From Paenibacillus glycanilyticus (lineage in GTDB: Bacteria > Bacillota > Bacilli > Paenibacillales > Paenibacillaceae), in assembly GCF_030161375.1 (NCBI RefSeq), contig NZ_BSSQ01000019.1, positions 248,001 through 312,000 on the forward strand: a stretch of DNA of 64,000 bases, written 5' to 3'. This document shows positions 1 to 8,496 of this stretch, piece by piece; position 1 is the first letter of the stretch, and the number at the start of each line of letters is the position of its first letter. A program made the position numbers and the translations under genes. The notes beneath the pieces are model-generated. The model did no database searches, was not told the origin of the DNA, and was given only the letters and a program-made list of their open reading frames with translations.

Positions 1-21
1 AATATCAATCGAGAAGGCGGT

Positions 22-1620
22 TTGATAGGAACAATGGATATTGAACTGTGCAAACGAGCAGGGACTGCACCTTTAGTCCATTATGTGCTGCGATCCATCC
101 ACTTAAATGTTGTTGGTGATCAAGCAGAAGCTAGTGAATTGTACGACAGCGACAACAATGATAAGGAGAACTTTGAACTGCTCGTTATAACGAGCGGGAC
201 GGGCCAAGGAAAATGCTATTTGCAAAGGCCTGGGAGTTCAATATCCGTTGATCAAGAAGGAATGTACAGCTATTACCGATTGTGCTTCGTAACAAGCGAC
301 TACGAGGCGGCTTCGAGCTTGCTGCCGAATAAGCAAGAGCTTGCCTGCGCACCTTTTGCGAAAACGTTGGAGCTGCTTGATGAATTATATGGACTCCGCG
401 AGACGACAGGAGAGCTCGAGCAGTTCCAACGTTTTGTTAGATTTCAAGAGCTCTTGCTCTTTCTATTCCGCCAAAACGCGCCTGCAGCCCAGGATGGGGG
501 AACGGATAGCGAGCGACATGGGGTAGAGCTTAGCATACGGCATATTCATCAGTATTACCGCGAGCTTCTGACCGTGGAGGAGCTAGCCTCTCTTGCAGGC
601 ATTGATCGCTGGAAGTATACCCGCCTGTTCAAAGAGGCAACGGGTCAAGTACCGCTCCAGTACTTGAATGAAGTTAGGATTAATGAAACCAAGAAATGGC
701 TGGCAAGCACGGATGACAAGCTGCTCGACATTGCCCTCCATGCAGGCTTCAACAATGAATATTATTTCAATCGTCGTTTCAAGCAGACGGTAGGCATTTC
801 GCCCGGACAATATCGTCGCAGCCGCAAGGGGACACTCCGAATAGTAGCGCCGTATTTGGAGGATTTCATAGTCGCGCTGGATTTGCAGCCTATCGCGCAG
901 TATTGGCATTCCAAATGGGGAAAACAAGACTATTTAGGCTTAAGCCATATTCCGACTTTTGACGAAAACGGCGGCAATTTTGACGAACTTTCCTGTTATG
1001 AGCCGGATTTGATCTTGCTCATGGATCGTTACGAGCAACAGCAATATTCGCAGTGCAGACGCATATCGAATACGTGCATTCTACGCGAGGAGACCCAAAA
1101 TTGGCGTACGCTGCTTCGTACCGTCGCGGATTATTTCGGCCGGACGGAATTAGCCGAAGATATGATCTCAGAATATGAATCCAAAGCACGGAGCGCGAGT
1201 CATACGCTCAGTCAGGTTATGAAAGGCGAAACGGTTGCCTTCTTGCGTATCTCGGCGGACCACATTATTCAATATACGGATGAAGGGCAAGGTTTTGTTT
1301 CGACTGTTCTCTACGGCGACGTTGGCTTGCGCTCCCACTCCGCAGTAGGCGTAGCTTCCAAAGCGAATAGACCGGGCATGTTCAATCTCTCAGTAGAGGA
1401 CTTGCATACGTTAACCGCGGATCATCTGTTTATTACTTTCGATAAGTGGCATAGCCAGGCAGAAGGCAAGGAGAGGGAACTGCTTACGCAGCCAGAATGG
1501 CGGGATCTGCCCGCTGTAAGAAACAATCAAGTTTACGAGGTTGATTTTCTAACTTGGATGAATAACGGAATCATATCGAACGGCAAAAAAATCGATGATA
1601 TCTTGCGATCGTTAGCATGA
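22..1620 (+). CDS. AraC-family regulator fused to a siderophore-binding (PBP) domain
   Basis: Likely an iron/siderophore-responsive transcription activator of the Btr (YbbB) type. An N-terminal sensor region precedes an AraC helix-turn-helix pair at about residues 172-268, and from about residue 275 to the end there is a periplasmic-binding-protein fold of the ferric-siderophore type, here cytoplasmic because no signal peptide is present. In the family, binding of a siderophore to this domain activates a nearby uptake operon. No feu-like transporter is visible in the window; the next gene is a Fur-boxed reductase, which supports an iron role. The frame opens at a TTG at 22 just after GAGAAGG; an in-frame ATG at 34 is an alternative. 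Domain calls are confident, ligand is inferred. Confidence 0.88.
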   Translation: MIGTMDIELCKRAGTAPLVHYVLRSIHLNVVGDQAEASELYDSDNNDKENFELLVITSGTGQGKCYLQRPGSSISVDQEGMYSYYRLCFVTSDYEAASSLLPNKQELACAPFAKTLELLDELYGLRETTGELEQFQRFVRFQELLLFLFRQNAPAAQDGGTDSERHGVELSIRHIHQYYRELLTVEELASLAGIDRWKYTRLFKEATGQVPLQYLNEVRINETKKWLASTDDKLLDIALHAGFNNEYYFNRRFKQTVGISPGQYRRSRKGTLRIVAPYLEDFIVALDLQPIAQYWHSKWGKQDYLGLSHIPTFDENGGNFDELSCYEPDLILLMDRYEQQQYSQCRRISNTCILREETQNWRTLLRTVADYFGRTELAEDMISEYESKARSASHTLSQVMKGETVAFLRISADHIIQYTDEGQGFVSTVLYGDVGLRSHSAVGVASKANRPGMFNLSVEDLHTLTADHLFITFDKWHSQAEGKERELLTQPEWRDLPAVRNNQVYEVDFLTWMNNGIISNGKKIDDILRSLA

Positions 1621-1690
1621 TTTTGTATTTATATAAAGCCTCCGTCGATTTTGTCCATTGTTATTGCCGCATCGCTGAAGCTACAATTAC

Positions 1691-1709
1691 ATTGATAATG
1701 ATTATCATA
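1691..1709 (+). promoter_or_regulatory. Fur box upstream of the ferredoxin/flavodoxin-NADP reductase
   Basis: TGATAATGATTATCA at 1693-1707 is a perfect 7-1-7 inverted repeat matching the classical Fur operator core, extended by AT/TA on each side. It lies about 40 bases upstream of the TTG start at 1749, where it could block transcription when iron is plentiful. It also lies downstream of the AraC-siderophore regulator, so both genes may belong to the iron response. Confidence 0.85.
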
Positions 1710-1748
1710 GTTTGGGCGTTATAGACGCCAGCTGGAGGAGGACATCAA

Positions 1749-2786
1749 TTGACGGAGCAGCTTGAATTATTCGATGTGACGATTATCGGCGGTGGTCCTG
1801 CGGGAATGTATACTGCCTTTTATAGTGGAATGCGGGATTTAAAGACGAAGTTAATAGAAGCGAAAGACGAGCTTGGGGGACGGATGCTTATTTATCCCGA
1901 GAAAATGATTTGGGATGTGGGAGGGGTTACGCCGATCCTATGCGAGAAGTTGATCGCCCAATTGTCGGAGCAGGCGAAGACGTTCGATCCGACAATTGTA
2001 TTCGGCCAACATATTATCGGATTGGAGAAACAAGCGGATTCGACCTACATTCTGGAGGCGGCAACGGGGGAGAAGCACTGGACGCGCACGGTCATTCTGG
2101 CTATCGGCCGCGGTATTCTGCGAATGGCAAAGCTGGAGCTCGAAGGTGCCGACCGCTATGAGGTGACCAATCTTCACTATACCGTGCAGGAATTAGAGCC
2201 TTTTAGAGGAAAACGAGTCCTTATTTCGGGCGGCGGAAATTCCGCTGTCGATTGGGCGAACGAGCTAGTACATATCGCTGCTGAGGTTACAGTCGTGCAT
2301 AGGCGCGACCGCTTCGGCGGACATGAGAAGAACATTGTTAGAATGAAGGAGTCTGTTGCCGATGTGCTAACGCCATATGAAGTCTCGCAGTTATACAGCG
2401 GCAACGGAAAGACAATTGAAAGGGTGACGATTACCCATATCGAATCAGGTGACTCGCGAGAGTTAGAAATCGACGAGGTTATCGTCAACCACGGGCTGAA
2501 ATCCGATTTTACGGGCATCAAGGATTGGGGTCTGGATATGGACGACTGGAACATATTTGTCACCCCGAAACTGGAGACAAACTTGCCGGGCATATTCGGG
2601 GCTGGCGACTTCGCCAATTACGAAAGCAAGCTCAACCTCATAGCAGGAGCGTTCACAGATGCAGCTTTAGCCCTTAACAGCGCCAAACAGTACATGGATC
2701 CCGAGGCACCAAGAATGGCTTATGTATCGTCGCATAACGAGAGGTTTAAAGAACGGAACAAAGCGCTTGGCGTATCCGATGAATAG
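1749..2786 (+). CDS. Ferredoxin/flavodoxin-NADP+ reductase, thioredoxin-reductase-like (FNR type 2)
   Basis: Flavoprotein that passes electrons between NADPH and ferredoxin or flavodoxin. The 345-residue length and layout fit the YumC/YcgT family: an N-terminal FAD Rossmann motif (IIGGGPAGMY, about residues 10-20), a second NADPH-binding motif (ISGGGNSAVDW, about 159-169), and the C-terminal FAD motif GAGDFANYE near residue 281. The CxxC redox pair of true thioredoxin reductases is absent. Translation starts at TTG 1749, placed about 8 bases after GGAGGAG. A perfect Fur box upstream implies induction under iron starvation, where such reductases may help release iron from siderophores or haem; that role is inferred. 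Confidence 0.92.
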   Translation: MTEQLELFDVTIIGGGPAGMYTAFYSGMRDLKTKLIEAKDELGGRMLIYPEKMIWDVGGVTPILCEKLIAQLSEQAKTFDPTIVFGQHIIGLEKQADSTYILEAATGEKHWTRTVILAIGRGILRMAKLELEGADRYEVTNLHYTVQELEPFRGKRVLISGGGNSAVDWANELVHIAAEVTVVHRRDRFGGHEKNIVRMKESVADVLTPYEVSQLYSGNGKTIERVTITHIESGDSRELEIDEVIVNHGLKSDFTGIKDWGLDMDDWNIFVTPKLETNLPGIFGAGDFANYESKLNLIAGAFTDAALALNSAKQYMDPEAPRMAYVSSHNERFKERNKALGVSDE

Positions 2787-2810
2787 CAGCGTCCGCTAAC
2801 AGGATGACGA

Positions 2811-2855
2811 AGAGAGACCTATCAAGAGTTCATTGAACTTTTGATAGGTCTCTCT
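2811..2855. terminator. Bidirectional terminator between convergent genes
   Basis: A perfect 15-bp stem (2811-2825 pairing with 2841-2855, arm AGAGAGACCTATCAA) with a 15-base loop sits between the FNR gene and the convergent dihydrouridine synthase. It can serve both strands. Confidence 0.8.
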
Positions 2856-2871
2856 ATTGTTGATCTGTTGA

Positions 2872-3843
2872 TCAATTCAATTCTTGCTCTAGTACAGCAT
2901 TCACTAGACGACGAACCTCATCCGTAGATTTTGTTTCCATTAATTGAATTCTTAATTCGTTTGCGCCTCTAAATCCACGAACATAAATTTTGAAAAACCG
3001 AAGAAGCGGTTTAAATGAACGTGGCAGGATGGCTGAATATTTATCGTGAAGATCGAGCTGTAACAGTAGTAGATGGAGGAAATCCTTCGCACTATGTTCT
3101 TTGGGTTCTTGTTCGAAAGCATACGGATTGGTGAAGATACCGCGGCCAATCATAACGCCGTCAACGCCGTATTGTTCCACCAATTTCATTCCTGTTGCGC
3201 GGTCGGGGATATCACCATTAATCGTTAATAGCGTGTTTGGAGCAATTTCGTCGCGTAATTTTTTTATTTCGGGGATGAGTTCCCAGTGCGCATCTACTTT
3301 GCTCATTTCTTTTTTGGTACGAAGATGAATAGAAAGATTCGCTATATCTTGATTCAATATATGCGTTAACCAGTCGCGCCACTCCTCAACCTCGGTGTAA
3401 CCCAATCTTGTTTTGACGCTAACGGGTAATCCGCCTGCTTTGGCTGCTTGAATAATAGCTGCCGCAACTTCAGGATGCCGGATTAATCCAGAACCTTTTC
3501 CATTGGACGCAACGTTTTGCACAGGACATCCCATATTGATATCGATCCCGCGAAAGCCAAGCTTCTTCATATCTATGCTCATCTGAGCAAACAATTCCGG
3601 CTTATTGCCCCAAATATGAGCGACGATGGGTTGCTCATCTTCCGTGAACATTAACCGGCCACGGGTACTTTCTATTCCAACAGGGTTGCAATAACTATCC
3701 GTACTTGTGAATTCCGTGAAAAATACGTCGGGTTTAGCAGCTGAACTAACGACGTGACGAAATACAACGTCTGTGACATCTTCCATTGGAGCTAATATAA
3801 AAAATGGCTTCGGCAAATCAAGCCAAAAATTCTCGTTACTCAT
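2872..3843 (-). CDS. dus: tRNA-dihydrouridine synthase
   Basis: FMN-dependent enzyme that reduces specific uridines in tRNA to dihydrouridine. The N-terminal FILAPMEDVTD, the central DINMGCPVQNV block with the family's conserved Cys, and the later NGDI and MIGRGIFTNPY segments are Dus hallmarks of a TIM barrel; the C-terminal helical domain completes a normal length of 323 residues. The start codon is followed upstream on the minus strand by an AAGGAGATTAT-type ribosome site. It is a single gene, flanked by a shared terminator downstream and a LysR gene on the same strand upstream. Which uridine position it modifies cannot be read from the sequence. Confidence 0.93.
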   Translation of the reverse strand: MSNENFWLDLPKPFFILAPMEDVTDVVFRHVVSSAAKPDVFFTEFTSTDSYCNPVGIESTRGRLMFTEDEQPIVAHIWGNKPELFAQMSIDMKKLGFRGIDINMGCPVQNVASNGKGSGLIRHPEVAAAIIQAAKAGGLPVSVKTRLGYTEVEEWRDWLTHILNQDIANLSIHLRTKKEMSKVDAHWELIPEIKKLRDEIAPNTLLTINGDIPDRATGMKLVEQYGVDGVMIGRGIFTNPYAFEQEPKEHSAKDFLHLLLLQLDLHDKYSAILPRSFKPLLRFFKIYVRGFRGANELRIQLMETKSTDEVRRLVNAVLEQELN

Positions 3844-3904
3844 ATAATCTCCTTCTTATGCAGCGTTTATATTGTTTAGTTGATTGTAAGTCTTTTACCC
3901 ATCA

Positions 3905-4837
3905 TTACATAGTATCATTTTTTTGCGTTTTAGCAACTAAATCATGTAGGAAAAGGGTGTTTAGATCCTTTTGAATGAACTGAATAAAGTTTTGCGCCGT
4001 CTTGGATAAAAGGTGATTCTTCAGCCATATTAAACCGACCGGGGCCGTCATGAGAGGCGAGTCGGTTATTTTGTGCGCATGAATTGCATATCCTTTGTAT
4101 CTTTTAAGCAGCGTTTCCGGCACGATCGACACGCTGAATCCGGATGACACCAAATCCATCAAGAGCGCAATGTCGGAACATTCGCCAACAAGGTTGGGGC
4201 GCATTTGAAGGCGGGAAAATGCCTCCAAAATCAAATAATGCACGCCTAATCCCTGCGTGCTTGGCAGTAGGAGCGGATGGTTTTGAACGTCTGCAAGCGA
4301 TACTTCATTTTCGAACAATTTCTGTTTCTTTGACGAGATCAAATAAAACGGTTCGGCATAGAGATGCAGCACCGAAAATTCATCCAACCCGAGCGGTAAT
4401 CGAATGAAGGCTAGTTCGACTTCGCGGTCTTTGACTAATCGACAGAGCTGCGCGGACTCGTTTTGCTGTATTTTATAGGTGACCTTTGGGTATTGCCTTT
4501 GAAAATGGAGCAGGATTTCGGGTAAATCCGCAACCGAAAACGTATTAACGCCTATGGCCAGTCTTCCGTTTACTCCGTTTCCGACTTCCTTCACTTCCGC
4601 TTTCGCTTCTTCCATTAACTGATCCATTTGCAACGCATATTTATACAAGGCTTTTCCGGCTTCCGTAACCTCTAAATACTTTCCGCTTCTTTCCACCAGT
4701 TTTGCCCCAAGTTCATCTTCCAATGCTTTCAATAGCTGGCTTATTGGCGGTTGCGAGAGAAATAGTCTTCGCGCGGCGGCTGAAATGCTCTTTTCCTCCA
4801 CAATCGCTATAAAATACCGAAGTTGTCTAATGTCCAT
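3905..4837 (-). CDS. LysR-family transcriptional regulator
   Basis: DNA-binding regulator with an N-terminal winged helix-turn-helix (MDIRQLRYFIAIVEE start, residues 1-60, with the typical AARRLFLSQPPISQ recognition segment) and a type 2 periplasmic-binding effector domain from about residue 92 to 290. Length of 310 residues is normal. It is transcribed away from the two amidohydrolase genes beginning at 5024, the classic arrangement in which a LysR protein controls the divergent operon in response to a pathway metabolite. An imperfect inverted repeat in the shared promoter region is a candidate operator. The inducer is unknown. Confidence 0.92.
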   Translation of the reverse strand: MDIRQLRYFIAIVEEKSISAAARRLFLSQPPISQLLKALEDELGAKLVERSGKYLEVTEAGKALYKYALQMDQLMEEAKAEVKEVGNGVNGRLAIGVNTFSVADLPEILLHFQRQYPKVTYKIQQNESAQLCRLVKDREVELAFIRLPLGLDEFSVLHLYAEPFYLISSKKQKLFENEVSLADVQNHPLLLPSTQGLGVHYLILEAFSRLQMRPNLVGECSDIALLMDLVSSGFSVSIVPETLLKRYKGYAIHAHKITDSPLMTAPVGLIWLKNHLLSKTAQNFIQFIQKDLNTLFLHDLVAKTQKNDTM

Positions 4838-4873
4838 GTGCGAAACGGCTCCTTTTCCTATATGAAAAAGTTA

Positions 4874-4914
4874 AGTGAAACTAATTATATATATATTTTT
4901 CGTTTAGTTTTACT
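4874..4914. promoter_or_regulatory. Candidate LysR operator (imperfect inverted repeat)
   Basis: AGTGAAACTAA (4874-4884) and TTAGTTTTACT (4904-4914) are inverted repeats with one mismatch, separated by 19 bases of very A/T-rich sequence, in the divergent promoter region between the LysR gene and the amidohydrolases. Position fits; binding is inferred. Confidence 0.4.
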
Positions 4915-5023
4915 CATGGTAGCATATTTATATCAAACGTTGTAGGAAGGTGGGATCGAGCGGATATTGCTGCAAGCGGAACTGACTCAGGCAGAATGAA
5001 TACGTACGGAGAGGTGAGGGAGC

Positions 5024-6280
5024 ATGCATGAAACGTATTGGTTGAAGAATGTCCGATTGGAAAACGGGCTTACGAAAGAAAATGGCTTCGTTACGGGGAC
5101 GACCACGGGTTTATATGATTTGTTGATCGAGAACGGCACGATTGCCGATATTAAAGCCGCAAGCGGCGAGATGCCGCATGAAGCAAAACAAGGCGAAACG
5201 GAATCGACTGTTGACGCGCGCGGACTTCTCGCTTTGCCGTCCTTCATCGAGAAGCATTGCCATCTGGATAAAACGCTGCTTGGCGACCGTTGGCGGCCGG
5301 TTCGTCCGGCATCGACCCTATTCGAACGTTTCGAGATCGAGAAGAACACGCTGCCCGAGTTGGCAACATCTATGAAACAACGAGCCGAGAGGCTGCTTGA
5401 TACGTTGCTTCAGGCGGGCTCGACGCATGTGCGCACGCATGTCGACATTTACCCCGAGGTAGGGCTTCGTCATTTGGAGGCCATTCAGGAAGCGATTGCC
5501 GACTTCGAGGGCAAGCTGTCCGTCGAAATCGTCGCTTTTCCGCAGCATGGGCTTCTTCGGACACAATCCGCCGGCCTTGTCAGGGAGGCGCTGGCCAGGG
5601 GCTGCGGATTGATTGGCGGCGTGGATCCGGCGACCGTGGACGGCGACATGGAAAGATCGCTGCAGCAGATGATGGAGCTGGCCGTGGAGGCGGACGCGGA
5701 TGTCGATCTGCATCTGCACGACGGCGGAAGCATCGGTCTTGCGACGATCAAGCGATTGGCGCAATTGACGGAAGAGGCCGGCTGGCAAGGCCGGGTATCG
5801 ATCAGCCACGCATTCGCGCTGGGTGATATGGAAGGCCGGGAAGCGGACGAGACGGCGCAGCTATTGGCTGATCTTGGCATCACGATCATCACGAGCGTCC
5901 CGCTGGGGCGAATGATTCCGCCTGTTCCATTCCTTCGCGCGAAAGGCGTGCCGGTTGCTGTCGGCTGCGACAATATTTTCGATTCGTGGTCGCCATTCGG
6001 CAACGGCGACATCCTCGAGCGGGCGGGCCGCTTGGCACAAAGGTTTGGATATAACACGGAGCAAGCGCTGGCGGGTACAATTCCTTTGATAACGGGAGGT
6101 CGAACGCTGCTTGATCCTGATGGGAGACAAGCATGGCCGAAGCCGGGGGACGAAGCTAGCATCGTATTCGCGGAAGCGAGCTGCTCGGCGGAAGCGGTCG
6201 CCAGAAGAGCGAAACGCCCGGCAGTCATGTATAAAGGAACGATCGTTTCAGGATCGCTTAGAGAGAAGGTGACGACATGA
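5024..6280 (+). CDS. Amidohydrolase, cytosine-deaminase-like (first of a paralogous pair)
   Basis: Metal-dependent hydrolase of the amidohydrolase superfamily closest in layout to CodA/AtzC-type deaminases. Visible elements: the N-terminal beta-sandwich, the HCHLDKT metal-binding block (about residues 79-85), the FPQHGLL segment, a HLHD block corresponding to CodA's third metal His, SHAF (substrate/metal His), and GCDNIFDSW with the metal Asp. Where Escherichia coli CodA has catalytic Glu (in HCDE), this protein shows HLHD, so the acid appears to be Asp or the reaction differs. It starts at ATG 5024 after GAGAGGTGAGGGAG. Its stop overlaps the next paralogue by 4 bases (ATGA), implying translational coupling. 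Substrate unknown; a cyclic amide or amine is likely. Confidence 0.82.
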   Translation: MHETYWLKNVRLENGLTKENGFVTGTTTGLYDLLIENGTIADIKAASGEMPHEAKQGETESTVDARGLLALPSFIEKHCHLDKTLLGDRWRPVRPASTLFERFEIEKNTLPELATSMKQRAERLLDTLLQAGSTHVRTHVDIYPEVGLRHLEAIQEAIADFEGKLSVEIVAFPQHGLLRTQSAGLVREALARGCGLIGGVDPATVDGDMERSLQQMMELAVEADADVDLHLHDGGSIGLATIKRLAQLTEEAGWQGRVSISHAFALGDMEGREADETAQLLADLGITIITSVPLGRMIPPVPFLRAKGVPVAVGCDNIFDSWSPFGNGDILERAGRLAQRFGYNTEQALAGTIPLITGGRTLLDPDGRQAWPKPGDEASIVFAEASCSAEAVARRAKRPAVMYKGTIVSGSLREKVTT

Positions 6281-7512
6281 AATATTCGGCTTACTGGCTG
6301 ATCGACGTTCGCTTGGAATGCGGTTACCGCTATGAAGACGATGCCATCGTCGGAACCGATACGGAAATCTGTCATATCCGCGTGGAGGATGGCCAAATCG
6401 CGGCAATAATCTCCGGCAATCGACCAAGCGACGGGCTTCCGCAGCTTGATGCCGCAGGGCTACTGATGCTGCCTGCTTTCAAGGAAATGCACATCCATAT
6501 CGATAAAACCTATTACGGCGGCCCATGGAAAGCGGTTCGTCCCGTATCCAGCATTTTCGGAAGGTTCGAAGAAGAACGCGAGCTTCTGCCGAAGCTGCTG
6601 CCGACGGCTAGGCAACGGGCGGAAAGCATGCTCGGCATGCTGCTTGGCTTCGGCTCTACCCATGTCAGGACCCACTGCAACATCGACCCGATCGTCGGCA
6701 TGAAGAACTTGGAGGCAACGATGCTGGCGTTTGAGACATTCGCGGGCAAAATGACGCATGAGATCGTTGCGTTTCCCCAGCATGGACTTCTTCGCTCCAA
6801 TGCTATCGAGCTGGTACGGGAAGCGATGAACCAAGGTGCTACCCATGTCGGAGGAGTGGACCCGGCAACCGTCGACGAGAATATCGAGAAATCGCTGCAG
6901 ACGATCATGGACATCGCCGTTCAAACGAATGCGGGAGTCGACATCCATATTCACGACCGCGGCGAACCCGGTTTGACCACAATGCACCGGCTTGCCGATC
7001 TTACGGAGCAGGCGGGTTGGCAAGGCAAGGTAACCGTAAGCCACGCGTTCGGCTTTGCGGGCGCGAGCGAAGCTGCCGATGAACTGGCGCAGCGGTTTGC
7101 TGAATTAGGGATTTCCATCACTTCGACGGTACCGTTCGGCAACTTGATCATGCCGATTCCGATGCTGAATGCCAAGGGAGTCCAAGTAGAGTTAGTCAAT
7201 GACAGCATCACCGATCATTGGTCGCCGTTTGGCATCGGGGATTGCCTGGAGAAGGCAGGCATGCTCGCCGAGTTATACCGGTTTGTTGACGAACGTTCGC
7301 TCGCGGAGTCTCTCGGCTTCATCACAGGAGGGACGATTCCGCTTGACGCCAATGGCAAGCGAGTGTGGCCTGCGGTTGGCGATAAGGCCGACGCCGTCTT
7401 CGTGCAAGCCAGCTGCTCCCCGGAAGCGGTAGCACGGCGGGCAGAGCGCAAAGCGGTATTATTCGGAGGCGCAGTCGTTTCCGGCTCGTTGAAGAGTCTG
7501 CTTGAACAGTAA
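6277..7512 (+). CDS. Amidohydrolase, cytosine-deaminase-like (second of a paralogous pair)
   Basis: Close paralogue of the preceding gene, alignable along its whole 411 residues: HIHIDKT metal block, FPQHGLLR segment, GGVDPATVDE segment, HIHD in place of CodA's HCDE, SHAF, and VNDSITDHWSPFG with the metal Asp. Start ATG at 6277 overlaps the stop of the first gene, so the two are co-translated, perhaps as a hetero-oligomer or as two steps on related substrates. A strong terminator follows. The conserved metal ligands suggest both copies are active. The role is not known; control by the divergent LysR protein is inferred from the layout. Confidence 0.82.
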   Translation: MKYSAYWLIDVRLECGYRYEDDAIVGTDTEICHIRVEDGQIAAIISGNRPSDGLPQLDAAGLLMLPAFKEMHIHIDKTYYGGPWKAVRPVSSIFGRFEEERELLPKLLPTARQRAESMLGMLLGFGSTHVRTHCNIDPIVGMKNLEATMLAFETFAGKMTHEIVAFPQHGLLRSNAIELVREAMNQGATHVGGVDPATVDENIEKSLQTIMDIAVQTNAGVDIHIHDRGEPGLTTMHRLADLTEQAGWQGKVTVSHAFGFAGASEAADELAQRFAELGISITSTVPFGNLIMPIPMLNAKGVQVELVNDSITDHWSPFGIGDCLEKAGMLAELYRFVDERSLAESLGFITGGTIPLDANGKRVWPAVGDKADAVFVQASCSPEAVARRAERKAVLFGGAVVSGSLKSLLEQ

Positions 7513-7567
7513 ACATTCGTATTCTTTGGAGATACCGGCGTGCGTTCTGCCGCCGTCACCATAAACT

Positions 7568-7618
7568 AAAGCACCAAACGAACAAGGAGACGCTCCTTGT
7601 TCGTTTGGTGCTTTTTTT
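7568..7618 (+). terminator. Strong intrinsic terminator of the amidohydrolase operon
   Basis: A perfect 22-bp stem (7568-7589 with 7593-7614) around a 3-base ACG loop runs straight into a T8 tract. Confidence 0.93.
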
Positions 7619-7767
7619 TGCCGCGTGAAAACATGTACCTTAACCATTCGGTTGTTACAACTATGTTACAACTTGTATATATTTTTGAGATATGTTTTTT
7701 GCAAGATTAGTTTAGTGCTCTTAACGGTACTAAAGCGAAATGGCTGAGGCTAAGTGGGTGAACGAAG

Positions 7768-8496
7768 ATGGAACATGGGAGCTTAGGTATTATCGGGGGA
7801 ATGGGTCCCAAAGCTACCTCGGTTTTTTTTGAAAAAATAATAAACAAAACGAGTGCGGATATGGATCAGAATCACATTAATATGATTATTCTCAATCATA
7901 CGAGTCTTCCTGACCGGACCGATGCTCTTCGAAAGAAGGAAGGCGATCTATTCATAGATCAAATAGCTAAAGATATAGCTCTCCTTCATCATGCCGGCGT
8001 GTCTAATATTGCAATACCATGCAACACCGCGCATTGCTTTTATGACGAGATGCAGGAAATGACCACGATTCCGATTATTAATATGGTTACCGAGACCCTT
8101 AAGCTTGTGGCGGATAAGTTTGGTACAGGCAGCAGAGTGGGGATATTGGCGACTGATGGAACCTTGCATAACGGGATATACAGCAAAGAATGTGAAAAGT
8201 TGAAACTTCAACTATACAAGCCGGATGAAGAAGTACAGCAACGTATCATGAGTATCATTTATAAGAAACTGAAGAAAAATCAACACGTTAAACCAGCGGA
8301 AATCGAGGTGATCATCGAGCATCTGCTTAGCGATTTCGGTTGTGACTGCGTCGTCATTGCTTGCACGGAATTATCAAGCATACCATTGCGCCAGAACATT
8401 AAACGATATTGCATAGATGCTATGGATGTACTCGTAGAGCAATCGATTCTTCGTTCAGGCAAAAGAGTTAAAACGTCTCGGCGCGCGGGAGCTTGA
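7768..8496 (+). CDS. Aspartate/glutamate racemase family protein (copy 1)
   Basis: Cofactor-independent racemase of the Asp/Glu/hydantoin racemase family, which inverts the alpha carbon of an amino acid with two cysteines. The Cys-containing motifs are present: GIIGGMGPKAT near the N-terminus, PCNTAH (about residue 87) and ACTELSS (about residue 197). Length of 242 residues is normal. The start ATG 7768 has only a weak upstream AACGAAG. It converges on a second copy of the same family and the two 3' ends overlap by 29 bases. D-aspartate or D-glutamate for cell wall or spore use is possible; the substrate cannot be read from the sequence. Confidence 0.87.
   Translation: MEHGSLGIIGGMGPKATSVFFEKIINKTSADMDQNHINMIILNHTSLPDRTDALRKKEGDLFIDQIAKDIALLHHAGVSNIAIPCNTAHCFYDEMQEMTTIPIINMVTETLKLVADKFGTGSRVGILATDGTLHNGIYSKECEKLKLQLYKPDEEVQQRIMSIIYKKLKKNQHVKPAEIEVIIEHLLSDFGCDCVVIACTELSSIPLRQNIKRYCIDAMDVLVEQSILRSGKRVKTSRRAGA

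Noticed and set aside
2177..2617. 146-codon minus-strand frame opposite the FNR gene
   Set aside because: Shadow of a conserved flavoprotein frame.
5485..6396. 303-codon frame on the minus strand opposite the first amidohydrolase
   Set aside because: It lies antisense to a conserved enzyme, has no recognisable domain, and is explained by codon bias of the real gene.
7640..7680. Repeated GTTACAACT in front of the first racemase gene as a regulator site
   Set aside because: Two short A/T-rich copies only, without symmetric spacing or a recognisable promoter around them; too weak to call.
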